From contig NZ_JAJDJU010000006.1 in NCBI RefSeq assembly GCF_020567705.1, positions 1 to 64,000 of the forward strand: DNA of 64,000 nt, read 5' to 3'. The position numbers were made by a program, and so were the translations under genes. The DNA comes from Acidocella sp. KAb 2-4 (GTDB lineage: Bacteria; Pseudomonadota; Alphaproteobacteria; Acetobacterales; Acetobacteraceae). This document shows positions 1 to 8,720 of this stretch, piece after piece (position 1 is the first letter of the stretch; each line of letters opens with the position of its first letter). The notes under the pieces are model-generated. The model did not search any database. It worked only from the letters and a program-made list of their open reading frames with translations, and had not been told where the DNA came from.

Positions 1-202
1 GACGAACTATTGATCTTTCGGCCTGCTCAATCGCCATATGCCACGTAATCCCGCAAATATTCGAAACTGATTTTACCTTATCAACCAGCTAAATTATCAC
101 AACAACGAAGCTTTTACGCCACTTGTGCACGTCTATAATATTGCGCGCCCCTAGCCATTAGAGACCAAACTATCGAGCAACATTCCCACCTTCCTGCAAT
201 CC

Positions 203-1426
203 TTACTCTCCATGAAGCTTAAGAAAACCTTCAGCACGACGCTTTAGCGCTGCCTTGCGCTCCTCAGGTGTAATTTTTTTCACGCCGCTGGAAAGGGTAT
301 CTCCCAACTGCGCGAACTTCACCTTGCGCGTCTGTGGGACCGGTTCTCGCGTAGCCTTATAATTGCGGAACACCACAGTCCCCTGTTCGCGACCGGTAGT
401 ATCAATCCAGTTCGCGTAACCCGGATCTCTGTGCGCGACGACTGCGGTAAAGCTGCCATTTTCATTCACCACAGCGTGTCTCATATTTATCGTCGTCTGC
501 CGATGAATGAAATTAAGTGAGCGCGACCACACATCACCCGCTTGTAGTGACCAATATACGCCATCCGGCAATTGGTCGAGTTCGATTATAAGCGCTTCGT
601 CCTCCGCAAGATCAAATACGGCCATAGCGTAATTCGAGGATGGACTACCAACCTGGCTTGTGACCGTGCCAGGAAGAAATTTCATATTATTGAATCCAGA
701 TACCTTCGTATACATGTTGAACAAGTTGATATTGAAGTCATTTATGAGGTAGCGTAAAAACGCTGTGCCGCGCTCAATGCGCTCAGCCATAGAATCTTCA
801 GAAAATTCATCAGCGTCATAATAATCATCGGGGATCTCGCTGATGCGCTCAATGCGCATCTCTCCCGGATCATCATTCCAATCGCCGATAAAGCGGCGGA
901 ACAATAGGAACTGATATGGTGAGTCCGGACTTAATCCAATCCAATTTCCCTCATGTTTCTCGGCGCTAACAATGCATTCGAATGTACCATCCGGATTGAT
1001 TTCGAATTGAGACAAATCGTAATTGCCGATCGCCTTTGAATCGGGATGCCCGGATAAATGGTTGAGCACCTGAACCAGGATAAGGACCAGATCGCCGTAA
1101 CGGCCTGTCAGCTTATAGGTTTGACGCCCATCGAGAAAAGCCGTCAAATAATTAAGGTCCGGACCGTTCTGTCCAAGCGTATACATATCCGTCTGCCACC
1201 CGGTATTCTTAAACAGACGCGGATGCATCATGCGCGGCGCGACGGCAAAATTGTATACCATAGCCAAAGCTTCAAGCATCGTATGATACGCTTTAGCCCG
1301 GTGTTGCGGATGTTCCTTGAACCGCGGCGTTTCCTCCATCCAGCGCAACACCTCGTTCTGTGTCGCATGGAAATTCCTCCAGGCATCTTTCAGCCGCGGC
1401 GTCGATTCTTCGCTTGCAAGCGTCAC
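203..1426 (-). CDS. DUF1214-domain protein
   Basis: This protein of about 407 residues belongs to the DUF1214 group. The C-terminal part contains the family-like stretch around VYWSLQAGDVW, then a region rich in RQTTIN- and HRDPG-type motifs. No signal peptide or membrane segment is visible, so it is probably cytoplasmic. No biochemical function is established for this group and I assign none. A close paralogue lies at 8721-9962. The frame is open to a GTG at 1444, but the GTG at 1426 has a good SD (GGGAGA at 1433-1438, 6 nt away), so I chose it. It is transcribed divergently from the SDR at 1707. The 280-nt gap between them shows nothing beyond the SD of that gene, and positions 1-202 hold no recognisable feature. 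Confidence 0.75.
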   Translation of the reverse strand: MTLASEESTPRLKDAWRNFHATQNEVLRWMEETPRFKEHPQHRAKAYHTMLEALAMVYNFAVAPRMMHPRLFKNTGWQTDMYTLGQNGPDLNYLTAFLDGRQTYKLTGRYGDLVLILVQVLNHLSGHPDSKAIGNYDLSQFEINPDGTFECIVSAEKHEGNWIGLSPDSPYQFLLFRRFIGDWNDDPGEMRIERISEIPDDYYDADEFSEDSMAERIERGTAFLRYLINDFNINLFNMYTKVSGFNNMKFLPGTVTSQVGSPSSNYAMAVFDLAEDEALIIELDQLPDGVYWSLQAGDVWSRSLNFIHRQTTINMRHAVVNENGSFTAVVAHRDPGYANWIDTTGREQGTVVFRNYKATREPVPQTRKVKFAQLGDTLSSGVKKITPEERKAALKRRAEGFLKLHGE

Positions 1427-1706
1427 TTTATTTCTCCCGTGCACCCGGCCCGGGGCTGCGCCAATAGCGCACCCCGGCTCGGGTAATGAAACTGCCAGAG
1501 GCGTCAGGGAAAGGCTAAAATGATTGTTTTATCCGCCGACGCGCTGTCTAAAAATTCTTTCAAATCCTCCCCCAGGCGCCGCCCCCTTGCATCGTACGCT
1601 GAAATACCATTAGCATGTACACCTAAATGTCAAGCTCTCTCGGAGGGTTCGTAACTGGGTGGCATATGACTGGGTACCTGTATGACGCCAAACTGGAGGA
1701 AATTGA

Positions 1707-2537
1707 ATGCAAAAGCCTGATTTAAATGGCTTTTCCGTTGACCTTAACGACAGAGTTGCTGTGGTACTCGGAGCATCAGCCGAGGGAGGCACAGGCTGGG
1801 CCGTCGCGGAAGCACTGGCCCGCAACGGCGCCAAGGTCATCGTCGGGGCTCGCAGCATCGCCCCGCTTGAGATCCTGGCCGACCGCATTGGCGGCGTGGC
1901 CATGCGCTGCGACGCCGGGAACGAAGCCGAGGTGGCAGCTTTAGCCAAAGCCGCGGTCGAGCATTTTGGGCGTCTCGATGTCGCGGTGAACGCGGCTGGC
2001 CTTCCGGTCATGGGCGCCATCGCAGACCTGCCTCAGTCCCAGCTGGATGCCGCCGTGCGCGTCAACCTGTTCGGCAATTTCTATTTTATCCGCCATATGG
2101 CCGAGGCCATCGGAAGCAACGGCTCGATCGTCATCATCAGTTCAATGAGCGCCACGCAACCCGTGCAACCGCATGTTGCCTATGCCTGCGCCAAAGCGGG
2201 TACAGATTGCTTGGTCCGTTACGCGGCACTCGAATATGGCCGGCGCAACATCAGGGTCAATTCCATCCTACCCGGTGCGATCAAGTCGGACATGGCGCGG
2301 GAGGCTTTCGCCACGCCTGGGTTCGAGGAAGCTTTTGCCCGGGAGGTGCCGCTGGGGCGCGTCGGCTACCCCGAGGATTTCGCGAACGCGGTGCTGTTTC
2401 TGGCAGGCCCTGCCTATGTCACCGGCGCAAATCTGCAGATCAACGGCGGCGCGCACCTCACCCGTATGCCCTATGCGGACGAATTGCCCGGCGGCGAAAG
2501 AGCTTATGGCTCCGGCAAGGTTATTGGCGACCGGTAA
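1707..2537 (+). CDS. SDR family NAD(P)-dependent oxidoreductase
   Basis: A 276-residue classical-type short-chain dehydrogenase/reductase. The N-terminal cofactor motif is expanded (GASAEGGTGW, about residues 24-33) compared with the usual TGxxxGxG. The catalytic Ser lies in SSMSA and the Tyr/Lys pair in YACAK. The C-terminus has the usual VTGANLQINGG-like segment. An excellent SD (GGAGGAA at 1695-1701) fixes the ATG start. It is followed after 54 nt by a membrane protein on the same strand. The substrate is unknown; nearby P450 and DUF1214 genes suggest oxidation or reduction of a hydroxylated lipid or terpenoid, which is inference only. Confidence 0.85.
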   Translation: MQKPDLNGFSVDLNDRVAVVLGASAEGGTGWAVAEALARNGAKVIVGARSIAPLEILADRIGGVAMRCDAGNEAEVAALAKAAVEHFGRLDVAVNAAGLPVMGAIADLPQSQLDAAVRVNLFGNFYFIRHMAEAIGSNGSIVIISSMSATQPVQPHVAYACAKAGTDCLVRYAALEYGRRNIRVNSILPGAIKSDMAREAFATPGFEEAFAREVPLGRVGYPEDFANAVLFLAGPAYVTGANLQINGGAHLTRMPYADELPGGERAYGSGKVIGDR

Positions 2538-2591
2538 CACCAGATCACGCCCAAATTAGTTGCAACACTCAAAATCATACGAGGCTTCACG

Positions 2592-3290
2592 ATGGTAATA
2601 TCTACTAAAGCACAGCGAATTCTCGTCTGGTGGTCGCTTATTTTCGTGACCATTTTCGGATTGGCCTTGGCTTTCCTGATCCAGATGATACCCACCCCGC
2701 CAGCGGATTGGTCACCAGCTCAGGTTGCCGCCATGTATGCCAGCCGCGGACCAACGATGCGTCTTGGCTGCGCGATCGCCGCGTGGACCAGCGGGTTCAT
2801 GGTTCCGCTGGCCGTCGTTATTTATGCGCAGCTTTCACGGCTTGAAAAAGGCACGCCCGTCTGGTCAACACTACAACTGGTCGGCGGCATCATGATGTCG
2901 ATCTTTCTCGTGCTGCCACCAATTTTCTGGGGCGCGGCCGCGTTCCACCCCGACCGCGCGATCGACGCGACAGCGGTCATGAACGATCTCGCCAACCTTA
3001 CCCTTGTCACCACCGACCAGTACTACATGTTCCAGATGGTCCCGATCGCGGTGATTGCCCTCACAACCCCCCCGCAACACGACTCCGCCTTTCCCCGCTG
3101 GGTCGGCTGGGTCACGATCTGGGCCGGGCTGATATTCGAGGTCGGGCCGTTCGGCTTCTTATTCAAGACCGGCGTGTTCGCCTGGAACGGTCTGTTCGTA
3201 TTCTGGTTCCCCCTCACGTTTTTCGGTGCCTGGATCGGCGTCATGGCCTGGTCACTCCTGCGTGCCATCCGCCGGCAAGAGGCAGGCTAA
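2592..3290 (+). CDS. Multi-spanning membrane protein, paralogue A
   Basis: A 232-residue, strongly hydrophobic protein with about six predicted membrane helices (roughly residues 14-35, 58-80, 95-118, 143-165, 175-197 and 203-226). I do not recognise the family. It shares length, helix spacing and several motifs with the protein at 3361-4056, for example FPRW before helix 5, and TGxFAWNGL followed by FW before helix 6, so the two are paralogues. SD GAGG lies upstream of the ATG. It is co-directional with the SDR at 1707 and ends just before a perfect hairpin. Function unknown; an accessory membrane protein for hydrophobic substrates is a guess from context. Confidence 0.7.
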   Translation: MVISTKAQRILVWWSLIFVTIFGLALAFLIQMIPTPPADWSPAQVAAMYASRGPTMRLGCAIAAWTSGFMVPLAVVIYAQLSRLEKGTPVWSTLQLVGGIMMSIFLVLPPIFWGAAAFHPDRAIDATAVMNDLANLTLVTTDQYYMFQMVPIAVIALTTPPQHDSAFPRWVGWVTIWAGLIFEVGPFGFLFKTGVFAWNGLFVFWFPLTFFGAWIGVMAWSLLRAIRRQEAG

Positions 3291-3298
3291 CTACGACA

Positions 3299-3342
3299 AA
3301 ATCTCAACCGGCTGCCGCCCTGACGGCAGCCGGTTGAGATTT
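3299..3342. terminator. Bidirectional intrinsic terminator
   Basis: Two perfectly complementary 19-nt arms (3299-3317 and 3324-3342) enclose a 6-nt loop, CCCTGA. The arms begin with AAA and end with TTT, so the stem can terminate transcription from either side. It sits exactly between the convergent genes ending at 3290 (+) and 3361 (-). Confidence 0.9.
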
Positions 3343-3360
3343 GACAGCCGCACCGAAGGC

Positions 3361-4056
3361 CTATGAAGAAATTTTCAGCTCGTTCTGAATTGCGTGTAGC
3401 GTCAACCAGGTCATCACCAGAAGCCAAACGAAGAACGCACTGGCCGCCCCCCAGAAAGCCAGAAGACCATTCCAGGCAAATGGCCCAGTGCGAAAACAAT
3501 AAGAGAAGCCTCCGGGGATAAAAAGGATCGCCACCCAGATATTGAAAAACGCGCACCAGCGGGGAAATATGGGCATCGGCGCCTGATCCTGTAAAACAGC
3601 CGCCGCGATACCGCCAAACTGGGCGATGAAAGTCGGGAAGGCTGGAATAATGATCAACCAGCCTGCATCATTGAGCAACTGCGTCAGGTTGGGGTCACGC
3701 TCCGGCCGGAACGCCGCGATCGCGAAGATCATTGTCGGGAACATCACCGTGAGGACACCAATCGCCCCGGCGCCGAGTTGCAAATATGGCCCCAGCCGGC
3801 TGATGCCGGAAATGCGCCAGAGCTGCGCCGAAATTGCGCCAATGAGCGCGGTGTAGCCCGTGATTCCAAACAAGCTGAGAATCATCCCCACCCGGATCAG
3901 CCCTGCCTTGGCCTGATAAATCGCCGCAATATGGGCCGCGTCCAAATTCGGCGAAGGCGGCGGCACAAAGCCCGCCATCAACAAACCAGCGCCAAATGTT
4001 GCGGCACAAAAGGGGCCGCCCCACGCGCAAATCTTTTGGTCAAGCTGGCTCACCAC
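3361..4056 (-). CDS. Multi-spanning membrane protein, paralogue B
   Basis: A 231-residue hydrophobic protein with about six predicted membrane helices. It is paralogous to the protein at 2592-3290: same length and helix pattern, and the shared FPRW and GPFAWNGLLAFWG-type segment near the C-terminus. The start is a GTG (4056) preceded by GGAGATGG. It is transcribed divergently from the P450 operon, and the double operator at 4229-4276 lies in the shared upstream region, so both directions may be controlled from it. The family is not recognised and no function is assigned. Confidence 0.7.
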   Translation of the reverse strand: MVSQLDQKICAWGGPFCAATFGAGLLMAGFVPPPSPNLDAAHIAAIYQAKAGLIRVGMILSLFGITGYTALIGAISAQLWRISGISRLGPYLQLGAGAIGVLTVMFPTMIFAIAAFRPERDPNLTQLLNDAGWLIIIPAFPTFIAQFGGIAAAVLQDQAPMPIFPRWCAFFNIWVAILFIPGGFSYCFRTGPFAWNGLLAFWGAASAFFVWLLVMTWLTLHAIQNELKISS

Positions 4057-4228
4057 CCATCTCCGCCGTTGAAGCTGTTATTTTGCCAGGGTGCCATATC
4101 CCAGTCCGGTACTGCCAGGAGGATTCTTAACAGGTATCGCCGAATTTCAATCGGATTACGCCATCCGCGATGGATTAGCCGGGACAAAGCCCAATCAAGC
4201 CCCAAGACGCCGGAGAATTCTTCTTGAC

Positions 4229-4276
4229 TACCGAGCAAGAGCTCTGTAAACGCATTACAGAGCATTTGCTCGGTAA
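4229..4276. promoter_or_regulatory. Tandem palindromic operator upstream of P450 operon
   Basis: Two near-identical dyads lie side by side. Site 1 is TACCGAGC-AAGA-GCTCTGTA (4229-4248). Site 2 is TTACAGAGC-ATTT-GCTCGGTAA (4255-4276). Each fits TTACnGAGC-N4-GCTCnGTAA, and the centres are 27 bp apart. Together they also form one long inverted repeat. They end 44 nt before the P450 start codon. The TetR regulator encoded last in the same operon (6941-7591) is the obvious candidate ligand; this is inference. Confidence 0.75.
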
Positions 4277-4320
4277 TGCCATGTGGCGGCTGTGGCAACA
4301 AGAATTTGGAGGAACTCGGC

Positions 4321-5514
4321 GTGACGACAATGCAAGTGCCGGCGCATGTGCCGGCGGATCTGGTGCGGGATTTTAATTATTTTGACATGCGCGGAGAAAC
4401 CGATCTCTACCAGCATTTCCGCAAATGGCAGGACGGGCCTGACATCTTCTACTCGCCCCATTTCGGCGGACATTGGGTGCTCACCCGCTACGACGACATT
4501 GAACACGTGCTCAACAATGCCGCAGATTTCTCCAGCCGGTACCAAACCACACCGCCCAACCCCTCGTTGGTGACGATGATCGAGCATGATGGCCAGTTGC
4601 ACCGCGACTTCCGCGCTATCCTGCAACCTTTCTTTCTGCCCAAGAATATCAGCGAGCTGGAAAAAGTCGCCACCGACCTTACCGTATTGCTCATCGATGG
4701 CTTTTACGCCAAGGGTGAATGCGAGTTTACATCCGAATTCGCACTGAAAATGCCAATCATCATCGTTATGAGCCTGTGCGAGCTGCCGCAAGAGGATACC
4801 CCGTATCTGCTCGGCATCGTGGAGGACATCACCCGCTCGGGCAGCACCGAGGAACAGACCGAGGCATTCGGCAAGCTGTTCGGATATTTCGGCCAGAAGA
4901 TTATCCCGGCGCGGATGGCCAATCCGGGCAAAGACATGATCAGCGCCATCATCCAAGGCAAAGTCGATGGCGGCCGCTCTCCAACACCGGAGGAAATTCT
5001 CGGCCTATGCGGCCTGCTGGCCATCGGCGGGCTCGATACGGTGGCCAGCATGCTCGGCCTCATCGCCCTCTTCCTAGCCAATAACCCAGGCCATCGCCGC
5101 CGGCTGATCGAGCAGCCGGAAATTCTAGGCCCAGCGATTGAGGAGATGATGCGCCGCCACCACATCGCCAATGTCGCGCGCGTTGCCGCGCGGGACCTTG
5201 AGTACAAGGGCGTTACCTTCAAGCAGGGCGACATCATTCTCACCGCCACCAGTTTCGCTGGCATCGACGACCGGCATTTCCCCGATGCGATGACTGTTGA
5301 TTTTGATCGTCCGGATAAAAAACACCTTGTATTCGGCCGAGGCCCGCACCAATGCATCGGCTCCTTCCTGGCCCGCACTGAAATCCGCGTCTTCCTCACG
5401 GAATGGCTGAAGCGCATCCCCGATTTCGAGGTCAAGGCCGGCGAGAAACCAATCTCCCAGCCCGGTAAGGCCAACCGTGTGGAATATCTGCCACTCACCT
5501 GGAAGGTTTCATGA
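4321..5514 (+). CDS. Cytochrome P450, CYP101 (P450cam)-like
   Basis: A 397-residue soluble bacterial P450. The heme-ligand motif [10 protein letters not shown] is intact (Cys345). The I-helix GGLDTV (about 236-241) carries the Asp/Thr pair used in oxygen activation, and the K-helix E-M-M-R is at 275-278. The N-terminus ([13 protein letters not shown]), GGHW segment and I-helix resemble P450cam, so a terpenoid or other alicyclic substrate is plausible. I chose GTG 4321 because GGAGGAA (4308-4314) precedes it at ideal spacing. The frame also opens at ATG 4276, but that lies inside the operator. The stop overlaps the rubredoxin start (ATGA), so the two are translationally coupled. The usual 2Fe-2S putidaredoxin is not next to it. 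Confidence 0.92.
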   Translation: MTTMQVPAHVPADLVRDFNYFDMRGETDLYQHFRKWQDGPDIFYSPHFGGHWVLTRYDDIEHVLNNAADFSSRYQTTPPNPSLVTMIEHDGQLHRDFRAILQPFFLPKNISELEKVATDLTVLLIDGFYAKGECEFTSEFALKMPIIIVMSLCELPQEDTPYLLGIVEDITRSGSTEEQTEAFGKLFGYFGQKIIPARMANPGKDMISAIIQGKVDGGRSPTPEEILGLCGLLAIGGLDTVASMLGLIALFLANNPGHRRRLIEQPEILGPAIEEMMRRHHIANVARVAARDLEYKGVTFKQGDIILTATSFAGIDDRHFPDAMTVDFDRPDKKHLVFGRGPHQCIGSFLARTEIRVFLTEWLKRIPDFEVKAGEKPISQPGKANRVEYLPLTWKVS

Positions 5515-5693
5515 GCGAGACCGTAACAATGAAGCGCTATATCTGCCTTTTTTGTGGCTTTATCTACGATGAAGCCAAGGGCATGCCCGAGCACGGCATC
5601 GCTTCCGGCACACGTTGGGAAGATGTGCCCGAAGATTGGATGTGCCCGGATTGCGGCAACGACAAAGCCGCTTTCGTCATGGAAGAACTCTAA
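5511..5693 (+). CDS. Rubredoxin
   Basis: A 60-residue rubredoxin of the AlkG type. Two knuckles, CLFCG and CPDCG, supply the four Cys ligands to a single iron. The conserved core [17 protein letters not shown] is intact. It starts at an ATG that overlaps the P450 stop codon (ATGA), with GGAAGG upstream. It is followed 38 nt later by an iron-sulfur flavoprotein reductase. The likely role is one-electron transfer from that reductase to the P450. Rubredoxins classically serve AlkB alkane hydroxylases, so a dedicated P450 rubredoxin is unusual. Confidence 0.95.
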   Translation: MSETVTMKRYICLFCGFIYDEAKGMPEHGIASGTRWEDVPEDWMCPDCGNDKAAFVMEEL

Positions 5694-5731
5694 GATCAAG
5701 CGACAAGACAGCGGGACGCCAAAGCCAAGCC

Positions 5732-6889
5732 ATGGACATAAATATATCCGATGATCTGCTCAAGCAGCACCTCATCGATCCGGAGCTCTGCATACGCTGC
5801 GATACATGCGAGTCGGCTTGCCCATCCAACGCCATCACGCATGACATCCGCAACTATGTGGTGGATGCGGATGCCTGCAATGGCTGCCTGGAATGCATCT
5901 CCGGCTGCCCCACCGGCGCCATCGACAATTGGCGGACGGTTCACCGCGGCGCAGCCTATACCGTGGCCGAGCAGCTTGGCTGGGACCACCTCCCCCCTGC
6001 CATGGGAGTGGCCGAAAAGACCAGGCAAGGCATCCCAGCCTCAGCCGCCACGCCGATGGAGAACGCCTATACCCGCGAAGCCCCGCTGCGTGCCATCGTG
6101 GTAGAAAACCGGCGCCTGACGGCGGAGACCAGCGCGAGTGATATCCGCCACATCGTGCTGGAAGCCGCCGACGATTTCGCCTGGCTGGAGGGACAGTCGA
6201 TTGGCGTCCTTCCCCCGGGTTTGGACGCCGCCGGTCACCGCCACATGATGCGGCTCTACTCCGTGGCCAGCCCCCGCGGCGGTGACAGCGGAATAAAGAA
6301 CCGGCTGGCGCTGACGGTGAAGCGGGTGTTGGAAGACCATGAAGGCAAGCCGCATCGCGGCCTTTGCTCCAACCATATCTGCGACCTGCAACCGGGCGCG
6401 GTGGCCGAAATCACCGGCCCGCATGGCCGTAATTTCCTGATGCCGGATGATCCATCGACAACATTGCTGATGATCTGCACCGGCACCGGCATCGCGCCAA
6501 TGCGCGCCATGCTCGCTCAGCGCCTGCAACGGCTGCACACAATAAGCGGCCGGCAAATCCTATTTTATGGCGCGCGCACGCCGGAAGAAATGCCTTACCA
6601 TGCCGAGTTGCTCGCCTTGCCGCGCGGCTTCGCCGAGACTGAATTCGCCTTCTCCCGCGTCGATGGTCAGCCGAAGCGGTACGTGCAAGATGCTCTACGC
6701 GATCATACGGCATTGGTGACCAACTGCCTGTCCGACGAAAATTGCTATATCTACCTGTGCGGGTTGAAGGGCATGGAGGCGGGCGTTCTGGCGGCGTTCG
6801 AAGAGATCTGCCGAAATTCCGGCATCGACTGGCACGAGTTAGCCGGCAAGCTCAAGCATAATGGGCGTCTGCATGTGGAAACCTATTGA
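5732..6889 (+). CDS. BoxA-like ferredoxin/NADPH reductase
   Basis: A 385-residue fusion. Residues 1-65 form a bacterial-type ferredoxin with two complete CxxCxxCxxxCP clusters (Cys20/23/26/30 and Cys49/52/55/59) for two [4Fe-4S] centres. Residues of about 110-385 are a ferredoxin-NADP reductase module with the FAD motif RLYSVASP, the nucleotide motif GTGIAPMR and a C-terminal tail ending RLHVETY. This architecture matches BoxA, the reductase of benzoyl-CoA epoxidase, but no boxB or boxC is nearby. Here it follows P450 and rubredoxin in one operon, so it probably passes NAD(P)H electrons to the rubredoxin. The ATG at 5732 starts exactly before the ferredoxin domain; the open frame upstream overlaps rubredoxin and was ignored. 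Confidence 0.88.
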   Translation: MDINISDDLLKQHLIDPELCIRCDTCESACPSNAITHDIRNYVVDADACNGCLECISGCPTGAIDNWRTVHRGAAYTVAEQLGWDHLPPAMGVAEKTRQGIPASAATPMENAYTREAPLRAIVVENRRLTAETSASDIRHIVLEAADDFAWLEGQSIGVLPPGLDAAGHRHMMRLYSVASPRGGDSGIKNRLALTVKRVLEDHEGKPHRGLCSNHICDLQPGAVAEITGPHGRNFLMPDDPSTTLLMICTGTGIAPMRAMLAQRLQRLHTISGRQILFYGARTPEEMPYHAELLALPRGFAETEFAFSRVDGQPKRYVQDALRDHTALVTNCLSDENCYIYLCGLKGMEAGVLAAFEEICRNSGIDWHELAGKLKHNGRLHVETY

Positions 6890-6940
6890 AGCACCCGGGC
6901 CGGTTTGCTGGCGACACCAACTGGCGTTATGGAGCCCGGC

Positions 6941-7591
6941 ATGACCACCACGGCAAAGCAAACCACTCGCCCCCGGCGAACCCGTAATGGCCCCTCGACC
7001 GAGAGCCGGATTCTCGACGTCGCGGAGAATCTGTTCGCGGAATACGGCTTCGACGCCGTGAGCATCAATCAGCTTGCCACCGTCGCGAACGTGACGATCG
7101 GTGCGTTGTATCACCATTTTCCGAGCAAGGAGGCGCTCTACGCCGCGGTAACAAGGCGTGTCTTCACGGCCAAATCCAGTCCGCCGCTCGCGATAACCTG
7201 GCCCGGCGCCTCCCCCCGCGAGCAGCTTACCCGGCTGGTCTCCTGGTTCGTCGGCACAATGATCCTCGACAAAAATTTTGGCCAGTTGCTCAAGCGTGAG
7301 CTGCTCGACCCGCGCCCCAATACACCGGAACTGATCGGCCAAGAGCTGTTCCAGTCGCAGCGCGAACTCTGCAAGCAACTGCTCGGCGAGCTTGTGCCCG
7401 GCGCCAATCCGGATGAGGGCGTCGCCGCCATGCTGGCCCTGCTGTTCGGCTACACCAACCTAAAGGGTATGCAGGCAATACTCCCCGGCATCAAGGACAG
7501 TTTCGACCAGCCCGAAGCCATCGCCGAGCGCGTCGTCAACCTGCTCCTTCATGGCTTGCAGGCCGAAAAGACGCAGCAAAACCAAGGCTGA
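6941..7591 (+). CDS. TetR family transcriptional regulator
   Basis: A 216-residue TetR-type repressor. The N-terminal helix-turn-helix runs from about residue 22 to 68 (ILDVAENLFAEYGFDAVSI, then TIGALYHHFPSKEALY). The C-terminal ligand domain is divergent, as usual. ATG 6941 has GGAG (6931-6934) upstream; the longer frame from TTG 6905 has no good SD. It is 51 nt after the reductase gene, so it is probably the last gene of the P450 operon. It may bind the double palindrome at 4229-4276 and sense the P450 substrate; this is inference. Confidence 0.85.
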   Translation: MTTTAKQTTRPRRTRNGPSTESRILDVAENLFAEYGFDAVSINQLATVANVTIGALYHHFPSKEALYAAVTRRVFTAKSSPPLAITWPGASPREQLTRLVSWFVGTMILDKNFGQLLKRELLDPRPNTPELIGQELFQSQRELCKQLLGELVPGANPDEGVAAMLALLFGYTNLKGMQAILPGIKDSFDQPEAIAERVVNLLLHGLQAEKTQQNQG

Positions 7592-7611
7592 CCGGGCAGA
7601 CCGCGTCAGCC
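7586..7611. terminator. Inverted repeat between convergent genes
   Basis: GGCTGAC (7586-7592) pairs with GTCAGCC (7605-7611) across a 12-nt loop, and part of the left arm overlaps the tetR stop codon. It lies between the convergent genes ending at 7591 and 7622. No T-run follows, so its terminator activity is uncertain. Confidence 0.35.
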
Positions 7612-7621
7612 CCGCTTGGCC

Positions 7622-8569
7622 TTACGCCGCGGACGTTTTCACCCATGCCGGATTCGTCCGCCCCGCCGTGGCCTGCGACGCATAGACCGGGTTCGTGCAA
7701 TCTTCCAGAATATCCAACCGGTTGGGATTCGGCCCCCACCCAAGCTCTGCACGCGTCCGCGGACAGCGCGTACGGCTGCAGGCAGAAAACACGATCGGGC
7801 CGGTAAACTTGTCCCAGATCTGGATCGACTCCTCAACCGTGACGCTGCGCGTGCCAATACCCAGATGCCGGGCAATCCCCTCCGCCATCATGCGGTTGTT
7901 CAACTCGCCCGAGACAGCGTGATAAAGCGCGCCGCCGACACCACGCTCAATCGCCCGGCTATACACATCGGCCAAATCTTCAACATGCACATTCGAATAT
8001 AGATTGAGTCCGCGCCCGACGTAACAGACAGCCCCCGTCGCCTGGGCGGAGTGATACATGTCAGCGATGTAACGGGCGCCACCATTGCCCCAGATCAGTG
8101 GCGGCCGGATGCAGATGCCGCGCACACCATCGGCCGTGGATTGACGAACCATTCTCTCCACTTCCAGCCGTGGGGCGACTTGCCGACGCGGCGTAAAAAC
8201 GTCATCCTCGGCAAAGCTGCGCTCATCCCAATCGCCGTCTGTCCGAATGGACAGCAGGCTGGTGCCGCCCGTAAAAATGAATGTCTTTCCAGTGCCACGA
8301 AGCGTCTCCAGAAGCGCGCTCACCACACGCCGCTCGCCTTCATGCATCAACTGCGCCATCCATATCACCGCGTCCTGAGCCGCGATAATGTCCGGCAACG
8401 CCGACAGATCCTCCAGATCGCCAAACACCGTCCGCGCGCCAATCTTCTCCAGCCCTGGCACGGCCGACGCATGACGGATATAGGAAGTTACGGCATGTCC
8501 ATCCTCCGCGAGCCTTGCCGTCACATGCCGGCCTACATAGCCGGTGGAGCCGAATACCAGAATCTTCAC
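7622..8569 (-). CDS. NAD-dependent epimerase/dehydratase-like (extended SDR)
   Basis: A 315-residue extended or atypical SDR. The N-terminal dinucleotide motif is GSTGYVGRHV. A middle segment (FTGGTSLL, then RPPLIWGNGG) follows the epimerase/NmrA-like pattern. A canonical YxxxK was not clearly seen, so it may be a non-catalytic or atypical member. GTG 8569 is preceded by GGAGGG at good spacing; the TTG at 8584 is less likely. It is convergent with the TetR gene and lies 151 nt downstream of a DUF1214 gene on the same strand. The substrate is unknown. Confidence 0.75.
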   Translation of the reverse strand: MKILVFGSTGYVGRHVTARLAEDGHAVTSYIRHASAVPGLEKIGARTVFGDLEDLSALPDIIAAQDAVIWMAQLMHEGERRVVSALLETLRGTGKTFIFTGGTSLLSIRTDGDWDERSFAEDDVFTPRRQVAPRLEVERMVRQSTADGVRGICIRPPLIWGNGGARYIADMYHSAQATGAVCYVGRGLNLYSNVHVEDLADVYSRAIERGVGGALYHAVSGELNNRMMAEGIARHLGIGTRSVTVEESIQIWDKFTGPIVFSACSRTRCPRTRAELGWGPNPNRLDILEDCTNPVYASQATAGRTNPAWVKTSAA

Positions 8570-8720
8570 GCCCTGTCCCTCCAATTTTATCGTGGTTCAG
8601 ACTAGATGTGTCTGCGCCACTTGCCTCGCCCACTATGATCAAGGCTGACGGCTACGACAACGCCAAAAACGAGCCGCCATAGCACAGTCCACGCCAAAAT
8701 CATGCAGGCGCCGCAATCAC

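Noticed and set aside
4276-4320. Upstream ATG extension of the P450 frame
   Set aside because: The extension starts inside the palindromic operator and has no SD. GTG 4321 has an ideal GGAGGAA.
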